A stretch of 64,000 bases of DNA from BOG-908 sp963848205 (GCA_963848205.1 CAWKCV010000003.1:1-64000), one strand, 5' to 3'; shown: positions 1-7,383, counted from the first letter of the stretch. Numbers and translations: made by a program. The notes: generated by a model from the sequence alone, not told the origin.

Positions 1-163
1 ATTGATTGACTTGGATGGCGTAGCAGCGAGGATAGCTGGACCACAAAATGCGCTCTGATGCGGCCGGAACCGCGTCCAGGTTGCTAGCCGCGCCGATGAT
101 ATACTCTTCGACAAAAGACAGGCGAGCGCCCAAATCCGAGATGCAAAGGCCGCTTCTTTTCAC
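1..163 (-). CDS. Possible partial ORF downstream of the RNA-repair operon
   Basis: An open frame starts at a GTG at 163 and stays open to the window edge. It lies about 58 bases downstream of the second nucleotidyltransferase on the same strand, so it could be the next gene of the RNA-repair operon. An AGGA-like sequence lies just after the preceding stop but is too far from this GTG to be a convincing ribosome site. I do not recognise the translated product, which is fairly hydrophobic and acidic with no obvious motif. The opposite strand is also open here, so coding is not proven. Confidence 0.25.
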   Translation of the reverse strand, partial: MKRSGLCISDLGARLSFVEEYIIGAASNLDAVPAASERILWSSYPRCYAIQVNQ

Positions 164-220
164 GCCGGATACGCCGCGCTGCTGCGCGCCGCTGGAGGTT
201 GCGTCGTATCCTTCCGCGTC

Positions 221-1051
221 TTACCCAAGGGCGATCGCGGCGGACGCCGTTTCACGCGCGCCCAGGATGATCGATCCAAAAAGCGCGTTGGCTTGCTCAT
301 GCAAAGTCGACCTGCCAGGCTTCAAGTCAGAAGACACTCCGCCTAAGAGAACTTCAACCAGGAACGTGTCCAGTATGGGAAGGCGATCGGTCGCATCCTG
401 TTCAGAGCTCGTGGACCTTCTTGAGACAAGGCGTTCGATTGCATCGTCGATCGATCCGGAGCGCCTTGTGCCGGACATCAGCGCGTGCAGATTTATCGGG
501 GCTGGGTCGTCGCGCTCTTTAAGCCACCGCAAGGCCAGCGCTGCCCGAACGGCGTAGCAATAGCTTTTCAGCTTGGCGCCACTTGGGCTCTCCTGAATCT
601 CGGCGAGACTGCGCCTGGCTTGATGATCGTAGTGATAGGCAAGCGTTGCCGGATTCGCGGCCTCATGTGCGAAGACTGCGATCCTATCGGGGACGTCACC
701 GGTATCGCGGTATCGGATGGGAGATGCCAGCCACTCCAGGAGAATGGCGTTGGATTTGAGGGACAGGGTCAGCGCTTTGCGTAAATCCCAGCCGCTGATG
801 TCCAGGATGGCGTCTATCGGCATCTCGATCACGTCGCGTCGCGGGACGACGGACAGGTAATCCTGGATTGGCCGCTGATAGATGAGCCGAACATCATAGT
901 CGCTGTCTCGGGACGGAAAACCCCAGGCGCGGCTGCCTGACTCGACAGCGAGAAGGATTTTCACCCCTTCGGCATGCTCGACCCGCAGCAGCTCGGTTTC
1001 GATACCCGTTCGCATAATGGCAGCGACATTGTCTTCAGGGCAGTGCGTCAC
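221..1051 (-). CDS. RNA-repair-associated nucleotidyltransferase (PF10127/RlaP-like), copy 2
   Basis: Predicted nucleotidyltransferase of the polymerase-beta (MNT) fold, of the kind found beside RtcB and RNA ligases (PF10127, COG3541). The N-terminal third carries the catalytic signature G-S-(x)n-D-x-D, read as ESGSRAWGFPSRDSDYDVR, followed by a helical C-terminal region. The family is thought to modify or repair RNA ends, but the exact reaction is unproven. The chosen start is a GTG at 1051 that overlaps the stop of the upstream paralogue (GTGA) and has GGTGGAG seven bases ahead, so translation is probably coupled. An ATG at 1015 is the alternative. It is the second of two divergent paralogues in tandem, which suggests two substrates or a heteromer. 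Confidence 0.8.
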   Translation of the reverse strand: MTHCPEDNVAAIMRTGIETELLRVEHAEGVKILLAVESGSRAWGFPSRDSDYDVRLIYQRPIQDYLSVVPRRDVIEMPIDAILDISGWDLRKALTLSLKSNAILLEWLASPIRYRDTGDVPDRIAVFAHEAANPATLAYHYDHQARRSLAEIQESPSGAKLKSYCYAVRAALALRWLKERDDPAPINLHALMSGTRRSGSIDDAIERLVSRRSTSSEQDATDRLPILDTFLVEVLLGGVSSDLKPGRSTLHEQANALFGSIILGARETASAAIALG

Positions 1052-2028
1052 GATGCGCACTCCACCTGTGTCCGATAGGCGCTTGCGACTAACTCGTCGA
1101 TGAAGGCGATGTCGGGTGCGTTTGGCAGAAGCGAGTTTATCGCCGCTGCCTCGATCTTGTGAAACAGTTCCTCGATCTCGCCGGCAACTGCCGCATAAGG
1201 GAGCTCGCCCTGCTTGACCGACAATATATGAGCCGCGTAAGGCAGCGGGAATGTGATCCGGCCAGTCTGCAGCAGCTCGAGCGCCTCTCGTCCGACGCGG
1301 ACCGCATGGGAGAGCGATTTCCAATCGACGCCCTCGTTTCGTTCGGCCTGCAATGCGCGCTGGCCGTAATCGGCCACCAGTTTCTGCGCCATCTCCCGCG
1401 CTGCCTTGATGGAGCTGTTGAACGGCATTTTCTTGCCGCAGACCTCCAGGTGCCGCAGAAGCTGTCCACCTGGGCTCGGCAGATCTACGAACCGGGCTTG
1501 TTCACACGATCCTACGAAGGCGGATACTTCCGCTCCGGCACTGACCAGCTTCGCAGCCGGGCCATAGGCTGCCTCCGCCGCCACGAGCAGTGCGTGGACG
1601 TGACGTGCGGCCGAAACCCTTGATCCCTTGATGCCGTATTTGTTGGCCTGCTGCTGGCAGTAGCGCAGGAAGGCTGAGGCCCGGCGTGAAACAAGGCGCG
1701 GTGCGGCATCCTGAATGGTGCGCCAGAGAGGGGCGGGCGGCCGGGTCATAGCCGTATCAGGCGCGAACAACATGTCGAGCGCCATCGTCTGGCCCTCTGC
1801 CAGCAACTCGAGATAACGTTGCAAACTAAGGATCTCATGATCCTCGTCACCGGCTACATTCTTTTCGCCCGGGTCCTTTGATGGACCACGCGCAATGGTT
1901 GCCTCAACACGCTGCAGCAAAATATCCCGCGCTTGCGGAATATACACCGCCTTGATGTCGATGTCGGATCGCGGTGTGGCGGTCCCATAGAGATGCGAGC
2001 CGAAGCGCATTTCCACGATCATCTCCAT
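1048..2028 (-). CDS. RNA-repair-associated nucleotidyltransferase (PF10127/RlaP-like), copy 1
   Basis: About 326 residues beginning MEMIVEMRFGSHLYG. The motif GSHLYGTATPRSDIDIK within the first 30 residues is the G-S...D-x-D metal and nucleotide site of the minimal nucleotidyltransferase fold. The rest is mostly helical, as in the PF10127 family that accompanies RNA ligase and RtcB genes. The start codon shares one base with the stop of the preceding small gene (TGATG), so the genes are co-translated. Together with the downstream paralogue, rtcB and rsr it belongs to one minus-strand RNA-repair operon. Family assignment rests on the motif and the neighbourhood; the substrate is unknown. Confidence 0.8.
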   Translation of the reverse strand: MEMIVEMRFGSHLYGTATPRSDIDIKAVYIPQARDILLQRVEATIARGPSKDPGEKNVAGDEDHEILSLQRYLELLAEGQTMALDMLFAPDTAMTRPPAPLWRTIQDAAPRLVSRRASAFLRYCQQQANKYGIKGSRVSAARHVHALLVAAEAAYGPAAKLVSAGAEVSAFVGSCEQARFVDLPSPGGQLLRHLEVCGKKMPFNSSIKAAREMAQKLVADYGQRALQAERNEGVDWKSLSHAVRVGREALELLQTGRITFPLPYAAHILSVKQGELPYAAVAGEIEELFHKIEAAAINSLLPNAPDIAFIDELVASAYRTQVECAS

Positions 2029-2393
2029 CAGATAGCGCTCTTGGCATCGAAGGATGCGATCACCTCGATATCGCCGACTATGGCGGCGTTGAAGGCCGGC
2101 AGATGTTCCGCGGGAATCCAATACTCCTGATGCTCTCGGCCGCCTGCATTCTGCACATCATATGCGTCCAGAAAGGATCGCAGCACCGCAAATTGCGTCA
2201 CATAACCCGCGCCCGATGCGGGCACATTCCAGTCCCGTGCGATCTTCACGGCGTATGCCTTGGTCAGGACCGGATAGAAGACGGGCTGCTCCGGCAGACG
2301 TGGCGGGAACGCGCGGAACCCGCTCTGCCGTAGCAGATCGAGTTCCGCAGATCCAACCGGGCGATAGAGGATAATCGTCTCGCTCGTTGTCAT
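2028..2393 (-). CDS. Small ADP-ribosylation/crystallin J1-type protein
   Basis: 121 residues. Near the N-terminus it reads LYRPVGSAELDLLRQSGFRA, followed by FPPRLPEQPVFYPVL and YAVKIARDWN. This pattern is typical of the short proteins annotated as ADP-ribosylation/crystallin J1 that recur beside RtcB in bacterial RNA-repair islands. The fold is thought to relate to ADP-ribosyltransferases, but I see no proven catalytic triad, so activity is inferred only from the family name and the context. The start overlaps the stop of the SEC-C gene by ATGA, and the end overlaps the next start, placing it firmly inside the operon. Confidence 0.7.
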   Translation of the reverse strand: MTTSETIILYRPVGSAELDLLRQSGFRAFPPRLPEQPVFYPVLTKAYAVKIARDWNVPASGAGYVTQFAVLRSFLDAYDVQNAGGREHQEYWIPAEHLPAFNAAIVGDIEVIASFDAKSAI

Positions 2394-2627
2394 AATCGAT
2401 CCTGCACGTCAGCGTTCGTAATGGGCCCGGTCGATGAAACCGGTTCGACGTTATGCAGCATGCATTGAAATTTCCTTCCCGAGCCGCACGGGCATAGGTC
2501 GCGCCGCCCCAGCTTCTCGACCAATTCCTTCTCGCCATGCACGATACGCACGCCGCGCTTCACGTGTGTTTCAGAGTTGAAAGCCCCTCCGGCGCTTGCT
2601 CATCGTCTTATCATAGTTCGTTTTCAT
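2390..2627 (-). pseudogene. SEC-C zinc-motif small protein, frameshifted by one base
   Basis: An ATG at 2627 with AGGAG eight bases upstream opens MKTNYDKTMSKRRR but stops after 18 codons. If one C is removed from the four-C run at 2584-2587 (plus strand), the frame continues with AFNSETHVKRGVRIVHG and LGRRDLCPCGSGRKFQC to a TGA at 2390-2392, giving about 78 residues. CPCGSG is the start of a SEC-C zinc motif, which usually ends in CC or HC; here it reads QCML, so even the repaired motif is imperfect. Small SEC-C proteins are regular companions of rtcB. The gene lies between rtcB and the ADP-ribosylation-type gene, whose start overlaps its stop. A consensus error is as likely as a real pseudogene. 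Confidence 0.65.
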
Positions 2628-2662
2628 GATACGCACTCCTTTCCTGTTGCAATACATCGGGT

Positions 2663-3994
2663 TCAATCCTTGAAGGGATCGAACTCGCCTTCGCCCGCCA
2701 TCGCCACGGCGAACGGCCGCAGCGTGTGCAGCACGCGTATGCTGCCTGCGTGATGCGCCAGCACTTCCGGCAGCCGGCGATACGCCATCGGGCTTTCGTC
2801 CAGGTCGCCGCCGGCCAGCTGCACGCCACGGTCGCGCAGCCACGCATCCATCTGCTCGCGCGAGAAGCGGCGCTTGGCCTCCTTTCGTCCGAACAGCCGA
2901 CCGGCGCCGTGCACGGTGGAATACAGCGAAGCACGTGCTTCGGCGCTGTCCACACCTTCGATGATCACCGCATCGTCACCCATGGAGCCGCCCACGAAGC
3001 CGCGCTGGCCAGGAAAGGCCGGGGTCGCCCCCTTGCGCACCACCCACAGATCGCGCCCACCATGAGTCTCCCGCCACGCGTAGTTGTGGTGGTTGTGCAC
3101 CATGTCGGTCACCGTGCCGCCGATGATCTGGCGCACACGCTCCACCACCCATTCGCGCCCGGCATAGGAATAGCGGCCGGCGAGCTGCATCGCCGCGATG
3201 TAGCGGCGGCCGATCTCGCTGTCCTCGTCCACGACGGCCGGCGGCACGTTCATGCCGTCCTGCCCGCCGGCCGCCTTCAGGTAGCGCGTGGCGCTGGTAT
3301 GACCCAGGCCACGGCTGCCAAAATGCACCCCGATCCACACGAAACCGTCCTCATCGCGCATCAGGTCCACGTAGTGGTTGCCCGATCCAACCGTGCCCAA
3401 CTGGCTTTCCGCCTTCTGGCGGTAGGTGCCCATGTCGGACTCGCGCCAGGCATCGGCATCGTCGAACAGCGCATGCTCCGCGCGAACCGCGTTGGCGCGG
3501 CCCACGCCGAAGGAGATCACCCGGCGCACGTCACCAAGGATCTCGCTGACCCGGTCCTCGATATCGGCAAACGGCGTGTCCAGCCGCACGGCCATGTTGC
3601 CGCAGCCGATGTCGAACCCGACACCGGAGATGCTGATCTGCTTCTCGTAGGCGATCACGCCGCCCACCGGCTGCGCGTAGCCGAGATGCCCGTCGGCGCA
3701 CACCACGCCGGCGACCACGTTGCCCACGCCCATGCAGTTGCGCATCTGTGCGAGGGTCGCCTCGTCATGCTGGCCAAACACCTGCAACGGCGCGTTCTGG
3801 AACGCCGGCGCCTGCGGCGGCAGCACGAGTGCCGCGGCCTCCGCCGCTAAATGTTCCGCACGCGCCGCATCGCGGAATGTGCACCAGGCCGGCATCATCT
3901 TGCCGCCTGGTCCTGCCAAGCGCGCATCGGCATCATGGCCTGCCAACAAGGCAAGTTCTCGGGCGCGGGTCTCGTAAGCGTCTGAACGGCGCAT
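2663..3994 (-). CDS. rtcB: RNA-splicing ligase RtcB
   Basis: 443 residues, the usual bacterial RtcB size. RtcB joins 2',3'-cyclic-phosphate or 3'-phosphate RNA ends to 5'-OH ends using GTP and Mn2+, repairing cleaved tRNAs and other RNAs. Visible signatures are GVGFDIGCGNMAVR (metal-site Asp and Cys), GTVGSGNHYVD, HFGSRGLGH, the HNHHNYAW stretch, VRKGATPA and the guanylylated histidine in TVHGAGR near residue 362. The start ATG has AAGGAAG upstream. It lies between rsr and the SEC-C gene on one minus-strand transcription unit. No RtcA cyclase or RtcR activator is seen nearby, so control differs from the enterobacterial rsr-yrl-rtcBA operon. Confidence 0.95.
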   Translation of the reverse strand: MRRSDAYETRARELALLAGHDADARLAGPGGKMMPAWCTFRDAARAEHLAAEAAALVLPPQAPAFQNAPLQVFGQHDEATLAQMRNCMGVGNVVAGVVCADGHLGYAQPVGGVIAYEKQISISGVGFDIGCGNMAVRLDTPFADIEDRVSEILGDVRRVISFGVGRANAVRAEHALFDDADAWRESDMGTYRQKAESQLGTVGSGNHYVDLMRDEDGFVWIGVHFGSRGLGHTSATRYLKAAGGQDGMNVPPAVVDEDSEIGRRYIAAMQLAGRYSYAGREWVVERVRQIIGGTVTDMVHNHHNYAWRETHGGRDLWVVRKGATPAFPGQRGFVGGSMGDDAVIIEGVDSAEARASLYSTVHGAGRLFGRKEAKRRFSREQMDAWLRDRGVQLAGGDLDESPMAYRRLPEVLAHHAGSIRVLHTLRPFAVAMAGEGEFDPFKD

Positions 3995-4028
3995 CGCCGT
4001 CTTCCTTCTGTTTGCGTATTGTAGGTGT

Positions 4029-4056
4029 CTCCAGCGGCCTGCCTCGGCCGCCGGAG
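4029..4056 (-). other. Strong hairpin between rsr and rtcB
   Basis: On the minus strand CTCC and GGAG flank an inner GCGGCC/GGCCGC stem with a short purine-rich loop. No U-run follows, so it is not a classical terminator. It could tune rsr/rtcB message stability, act as an RNA-processing site, or be an RtcB or Rsr contact point. The sequence shows only the structure; the role is inference. Confidence 0.45.
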
Positions 4057-4062
4057 TTTCGT

Positions 4063-5642
4063 TCAGTCCTGCCGGATGAAGTCGGCGATCACGGCGGGTG
4101 TCGCCGTGTCGAAGCCCACCACATCCAGCATGCCGGCATCGTCCGGGTCAGCGATGCTGAACCCGTTTGATACCATGCCCACCACCACCAGCTTGGCGGC
4201 GATGCCGGTCTGCGCACGATACTGCCGCAGCGCCTGGACCGGATGGATGCTGCCGGCCCATGTCTCGCTGTCCGTGTAGACAACGAAGGCATCCACCTTC
4301 AGCCCCCGCTTCAGGGCATAGAGCATCGGCTGCGCGCAATCCGTGCGTCCGAACGGCAGGCCCGATACGGCATGCACCGCGTCATCCAGCCGCATCGATG
4401 GCGACAGCGGCAACGGCACCAGCTCGCCGGCAAAGCCGACGATATGCGTGTTAGGCTCTGTTGCTGCCGTCATCAGCGCCATCGCCGCCGACGCCTCGCG
4501 CGGCGTCAGCGATGAACCGGCGACCCGGCCCATCGACATCGATCCCGACACGTCCAGCGCCAGCAAAAGCCGCTTGCCAGTGGGCTCCACGGCCTTGAAG
4601 GCGGTGTAGAAGGCCGCGTTCAAGCCATCGACCACCGCCTGCACCGGTTCCCACTGCAAGCCGCCGCGCTCCCCGTGGCCCTGCGCGTAGGTGCGCAGCG
4701 CCAACAGGATCGCCAGCGGATGCAGCCGCGCCTTGGCAATGCGTTCGGCATCGCCGAGCGCGGACAATACCACCGGCACGTAATCACCCAGCGGCTTGAG
4801 CACGCCGACGGCTGTCAGCTTGGCCAGGGACCGCACAAGTGCGGCAAGCGGCATCTGGTCCAGCAGTGCTTCCCACACCGCCGGATCGTTCAGCAGGGCC
4901 GTCGGCACCGCCTCGCGCGGCAGGTTTGCCGCACGGATCAGGGTCGCGGCCATATCACCCGTCTCTGCTCGCGCAAGCTCGTCCGCCGCGCGGACCAGCG
5001 CCGGCAATGCGGCGCCGTCAGTGCCGCGGCATACCCAATCGAGCAACGCGGCACGTGCCGGCTCTGCCGTCTCCGGATGCGCGAGGCGCAGCAGGTCGCG
5101 ATGCGACCAGCCGCCACGCTGCCGATACTTGACCAGCTGATAAGCCAACTTTCCACCGGCTGCGCCGTGTACCACGTGGCGATCGCGCGGCGCAGCGCGC
5201 GGCCCCAGCCACGCGAGCCCTCGATGAAGCCTGCGAACTGGAACAGATGCGTCCCCGTGCGTGCCACGCGCGGCAATGCGCCCAAGGCAGCACGGCGCGT
5301 CGCCAGGTCGCTGGCGGACGCGGCCAACGCCAGCGCGAACAGCGCCGGATCGTTCTTCGGCGCCCGACCGCTTTCGCTGACGGCAACAATGCGGCTGACC
5401 GCACGCGCTCCGTCCGCGGCAATTGCACGCAGCACCGCCTGGGCGTTATCGTGCGTGAGCTCGCGTTCGCCTGCGTAGTAGCTGCCGCCTTCGGAGCCGA
5501 GGATCAGGAAACGCTCCAGCCGCGCCCAGTCATCGACAGGGAAGCTGTATCCGCCCGCAGAGTTTGCAGCTGTGCCTGCGACCGGCAACGCCTGGGGGGT
5601 GGCCGGCGTGGTGGTACGGGAGAATATGTTCAGGTAAGTCAT
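4063..5642 (-). pseudogene. rsr: Ro60-related TROVE/vWA protein Rsr, with one single-base frameshift
   Basis: Orthologue of the Ro autoantigen, a ring-shaped HEAT-repeat protein that binds Y RNAs and tethers them to exoribonuclease for RNA quality control. The N-terminal TROVE part begins MTYLNIFSRT and includes PVDDWARLERFLILGSEGG. The second half contains LVKYRQRGGWSHRDLLRLAH, then a vWA domain with MIDAS motif DVSGSMS near residue 364 and TDSETW. The two halves sit in different frames. Restoring one T in the TTT run at 5150-5152 (four A on the coding strand) joins WYTAQPVE to KLAYQLVKYR and gives about 526 residues, normal for the family. Everything else looks intact, so this is either a very recent mutation or a consensus error. 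It lies directly downstream of the Y-RNA array and 68 bases before rtcB. Confidence 0.85.
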
Positions 5643-5667
5643 TGTGGCCCGCCATGGTGGAAGTGGT

Positions 5668-5765
5668 CCGGCGGGCATGGTGTTGGCGAGGGGTTATGGC
5701 GCTTTTGACGGCGCCTCCGGTTTCGACACCGGATGAACGATAACCCTCGGCCTCCGGCCCGCCGG
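5668..5765 (-). ncRNA. Y-RNA-like element 4, reduced tRNA-like module
   Basis: A 9-bp outer stem pairs CCGGCGGGC (5765-5757) with GCCCGCCGG (5676-5668). An inner stem pairs GAGGGTTAT (5748-5740) with ATAACCCCTC (5697-5688). Inside it sit a T-arm-like hairpin TCCGGT-GTCGAA-ACCGGA (5733-5716) and a short hairpin GGCGC...GCGCC (5715-5698) in the acceptor position. No D arm is present. The 5' strand shares GGGCCGGA and GGTTATC with the upstream elements. It ends about 25 bases before the rsr start, so it is also the rsr leader. Y RNAs bind Ro60 through the long stem; assignment here is from structure and position. Confidence 0.6.
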
Positions 5766-5785
5766 AGAAGTGTGAAGTGTGGTGA

Positions 5786-5884
5786 TCATGCGTAGCTCAA
5801 CGGATTTCGCTGCCGGAACATGACTGGTCGAAGGCCATGTATCTGCGCGCAAATCGCATGCTGTCTTCGTAGAAATCGTTTCAC
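5786..5884 (-). CDS. Possible 32-residue peptide between Y-RNA elements
   Basis: A GTG start at 5884 has a near-perfect ribosome site, AAAGGAGG with a five-base spacer. The peptide is basic, beginning VKRFLRRQHAICAQIHG and ending NPLSYA. It lies between Y-RNA elements 3 and 4 in the leader of rsr, on the same strand. It could be a leader peptide that controls rsr translation or a small RNA-binding partner. I do not recognise the sequence, and the ribosome site is the main support. Confidence 0.35.
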   Translation of the reverse strand: MKRFLRRQHAICAQIHGLRPVMFRQRNPLSYA

Positions 5885-5939
5885 ATTGGCCTCCTTTCGT
5901 CTCTCTGTTCCAAGTCTCGCGTTTCAAGTCTCACACTCC

Positions 5940-6066
5940 AAGGCGGGGCGGTCATGGGATTGCCCAACGATACCGCTCTACCCGACTGAGCTCCGGGGCC
6001 TCATGGTCCCGACGGGAGTCGAACCCGCGACACGATAATCGTCAGACTTCGGCCCGCCCGGGCCTT
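5940..6066 (-). ncRNA. Y-RNA-like element 3 with circularly permuted tRNA domain
   Basis: The outer stem pairs AAGGC and GGGCGG (6066-6054) with CCGCCC and GCCTT (5951-5940). The 5' strand then carries GCCGAAG (6053-6047), which fits the GNCGAAG motif I recall for bacterial YrlA RNAs. CTGACGAT (6045-6038) pairs with ATCGTTGG (5971-5964). Inside follow a canonical T arm GCGGG-TTCGACT-CCCGT (6028-6012), an acceptor-like 7-bp stem closed by an ATGA loop (CGGGACC/GGCCCCG, one A-C mismatch, 6011-5994), a GA linker, and a D arm GCTC-AGTCGGGTA-GAGC (5991-5975). The order T arm, acceptor, D arm is a permuted tRNA with the Ro-binding stem in the anticodon position. It lies upstream of rsr on the same strand. 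Confidence 0.8.
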
Positions 6067-6076
6067 ACGCACGCTG

Positions 6077-6207
6077 CAACGCGGTCATGTTGTCGTCCGA
6101 CGATGAAGACTGGCGCTCTTTGACTGAGCTACGATGCCGCAAGGCACCGGTGGGCGTCAGGCCCACGACCTCCAGTGTAGATAACCGTCGAACTCCGGCC
6201 CGCGCCG
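6077..6207 (-). ncRNA. Y-RNA-like element 2 with circularly permuted tRNA domain
   Basis: The outer stem pairs CGGCGCGG (6207-6200) with CCGCGTTG (6084-6077). GGTTAT (6186-6181) can pair with ATGACC (6088-6083) or the region near it. ACTGG (6176-6172) pairs with CCAGT (6113-6109). Between them are an AGGTC variable loop, a T arm GTGGG-CCTGACG-CCCAC (6166-6150), a 7-bp acceptor stem CGGTGCC/GGCATCG closed by TTGC (6149-6132), a TA linker, and a D arm GCTC-AGTCAAA-GAGC (6129-6115). All stems are nearly perfect, and the T loop is the least canonical part. The 5' strand GCGGGCCGGAGT matches element 3 closely, showing a tandem duplication. Confidence 0.78.
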
Positions 6208-6221
6208 TATTCTGTAGAAGT

Positions 6222-6290
6222 GTCGGGCGTGTAAGTCCCGGACTGGGGTTGATCTTCACAGGATAACCCAGACCGATCCGGCCCGACGCG
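6222..6290 (-). ncRNA. Y-RNA-like element 1, stem-only form
   Basis: The outer stem pairs GTCGGGC (6287-6281) with GCCCGAC (6228-6222). The inner stem pairs CTGGGTT (6271-6265) with AACCCCAG (6250-6243). The 5' strand shares GGGCCGGA and GGTTATC with elements 2 and 4, so it looks like a copy that kept the Ro-binding stem but has only a simple loop in place of the tRNA-like module. It starts where transcription from the promoter just upstream should begin. It could instead be a structured 5' leader. Confidence 0.5.
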
Positions 6291-6293
6291 TCG

Positions 6294-6323
6294 GTTATGC
6301 CCAGCTTCGTTCCGCTCCGTCAA
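6294..6323 (-). promoter_or_regulatory. Likely promoter of the Y-RNA/rsr/rtcB operon
   Basis: On the minus strand TTGACG (6323-6318) is followed after 18 bases by CATAAC (6299-6294), a reasonable sigma-70 pair. Initiation would fall near 6287, at the 5' stem of the first Y-RNA element. An AT-rich tract just upstream (6329-6345) separates it from the divergent regulator gene and could serve as an operator or UP element. No sigma-54 -24/-12 promoter, as used by RtcR systems, is evident. Confidence 0.45.
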
Positions 6324-6367
6324 CCGCAAACTTTATTTTTTATAAGCTTTGTGGTAGAGCGTGACGC

Positions 6368-6598
6368 ATGATCAACACCGCACAGATACGCGCGGCCCGT
6401 GGTCTGCTGAGATGGACTCAGGCCACTCTGGCTCACCGCGCTGCACTCTCCACGGTTACCCTGAACATGATCGAGAACGAAAGCGTGCGTCCCCGCGACA
6501 GTACGTTGGCTGCCATCCGCGCGGCGCTGGAGAGCGGCGGGGTAGAGTTTATCTTTGCTGAAAGCGAGGGCATCGGGGTGTGTTTTGCGCGCGTGTGA
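6368..6598 (+). CDS. Small XRE-type helix-turn-helix regulator
   Basis: 76 residues, MINTAQIRAARGLLRWTQAT onward, with LSTVTLNMIENESVRP as recognition region and IRAALESGGVEFI at the end. This is the compact single-domain XRE/Cro form. It is transcribed away from the RNA-repair operon and shares its intergenic region, so it is the obvious local candidate for controlling the Y-RNA/rsr/rtcB unit. Nothing in the sequence shows a ligand or damage-sensing domain. The 183 bases after it, up to the convergent TetR gene, show no recognisable feature. Confidence 0.75.
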   Translation: MINTAQIRAARGLLRWTQATLAHRAALSTVTLNMIENESVRPRDSTLAAIRAALESGGVEFIFAESEGIGVCFARV

Positions 6599-6781
6599 CA
6601 GGCTACGGCCGCAGGTGGTCCGACCCAAGGACCCGCAATTGAGTCAACGCAATCGGTTCATCGAAACCGCGAGGCTGCTGGCGAAGACCAAAACGTGTTT
6701 AAGCCGATGCGTCGATCATTCTAGCCTGGTTCCCATCAATCTCTGCGATGTCACTGCAAGGAAACGAATCCGGCCCACACG

Positions 6782-7366
6782 CTAATGCCCGACCGCATCG
6801 CGCACGCGGCATTTCGCCAATGCGATCGGCTCCGCCTCCCCCATCAACGCGAACGCGCCCGACATGGCGTAATCGCAATGCCCATGCACTGTCGCGATCA
6901 ACGATCGCGCCAGACTGTCCGCGAGCCCACGGCGATGTTCGGGGAGGTGCTGGGTGATTTCTGCGATGACGATGCCGGTGAGGCGGGACCGATCCCGCGC
7001 AGCCTGTTCAGGCAGCGGGGCATCGGCGGGCATGTGGTGGGCCCAGATGGCTTGCCAGAGGGTGCGGTGGGTGGCGGCGAACTCGAAATAGGCTTCAACC
7101 AGGGCATCGAGACGGTGGCCGGGGGCTTCGGCCAGGCGGCGTTCAAGTAGGTCGGCCCATTGGCGGAAGGTGATGGTGTTGATCTCGAACAGCAGCCGAT
7201 CCAGGGTTCCGAAGATATGGTAGATCGTGCCAACGGAATAGCCGACGCGGCGGGCGACTTCGCGCGCGGAGAAGCGGGCGAAGCCGCTCTCGGCCAGCAA
7301 TGCGTGACCGGCATCCAGGATCATCTGGCGGAGGTCTTCGGGCGGGTGATCATAGCGGCGGGCCAT
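6782..7366 (-). CDS. TetR/AcrR-family regulator
   Basis: About 194 residues from the ATG at 7366 (MARRYDHPPEDLRQ); an ATG five codons upstream is the alternative. The N-terminal helix-turn-helix reads FARFSAREVARRVGYSVGTI followed by YHIFGTLDRLL, the classic TetR pattern. The C-terminal ligand domain is helical. It is divergent from the KAS III gene and a 10-bp inverted repeat lies between them, so it most likely represses the neighbouring biosynthetic cluster and itself. The ligand is unknown, perhaps an acyl-type product of the cluster. Confidence 0.85.
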   Translation of the reverse strand: MARRYDHPPEDLRQMILDAGHALLAESGFARFSAREVARRVGYSVGTIYHIFGTLDRLLFEINTITFRQWADLLERRLAEAPGHRLDALVEAYFEFAATHRTLWQAIWAHHMPADAPLPEQAARDRSRLTGIVIAEITQHLPEHRRGLADSLARSLIATVHGHCDYAMSGAFALMGEAEPIALAKCRVRDAVGH

Positions 7367-7383
7367 GGGTGCGTGTAGCACGC

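Noticed and set aside
48..557. Plus-strand ORF at the window start
   Set aside because: It overlaps the nucleotidyltransferase coding strand for most of its length and looks like a shadow.
2726..3850. Long plus-strand ORF opposite rtcB
   Set aside because: It is the antisense shadow of a strongly conserved gene, with low-complexity His/Ala-rich translation.
5943..6170. Ordinary tRNA genes suggested by T- and D-arm sequences
   Set aside because: The arms occur in permuted order, the acceptor strands are joined by a tetraloop, and no normal anticodon loop lies between D and T arms. A Y RNA with a tRNA-like domain explains all of it.
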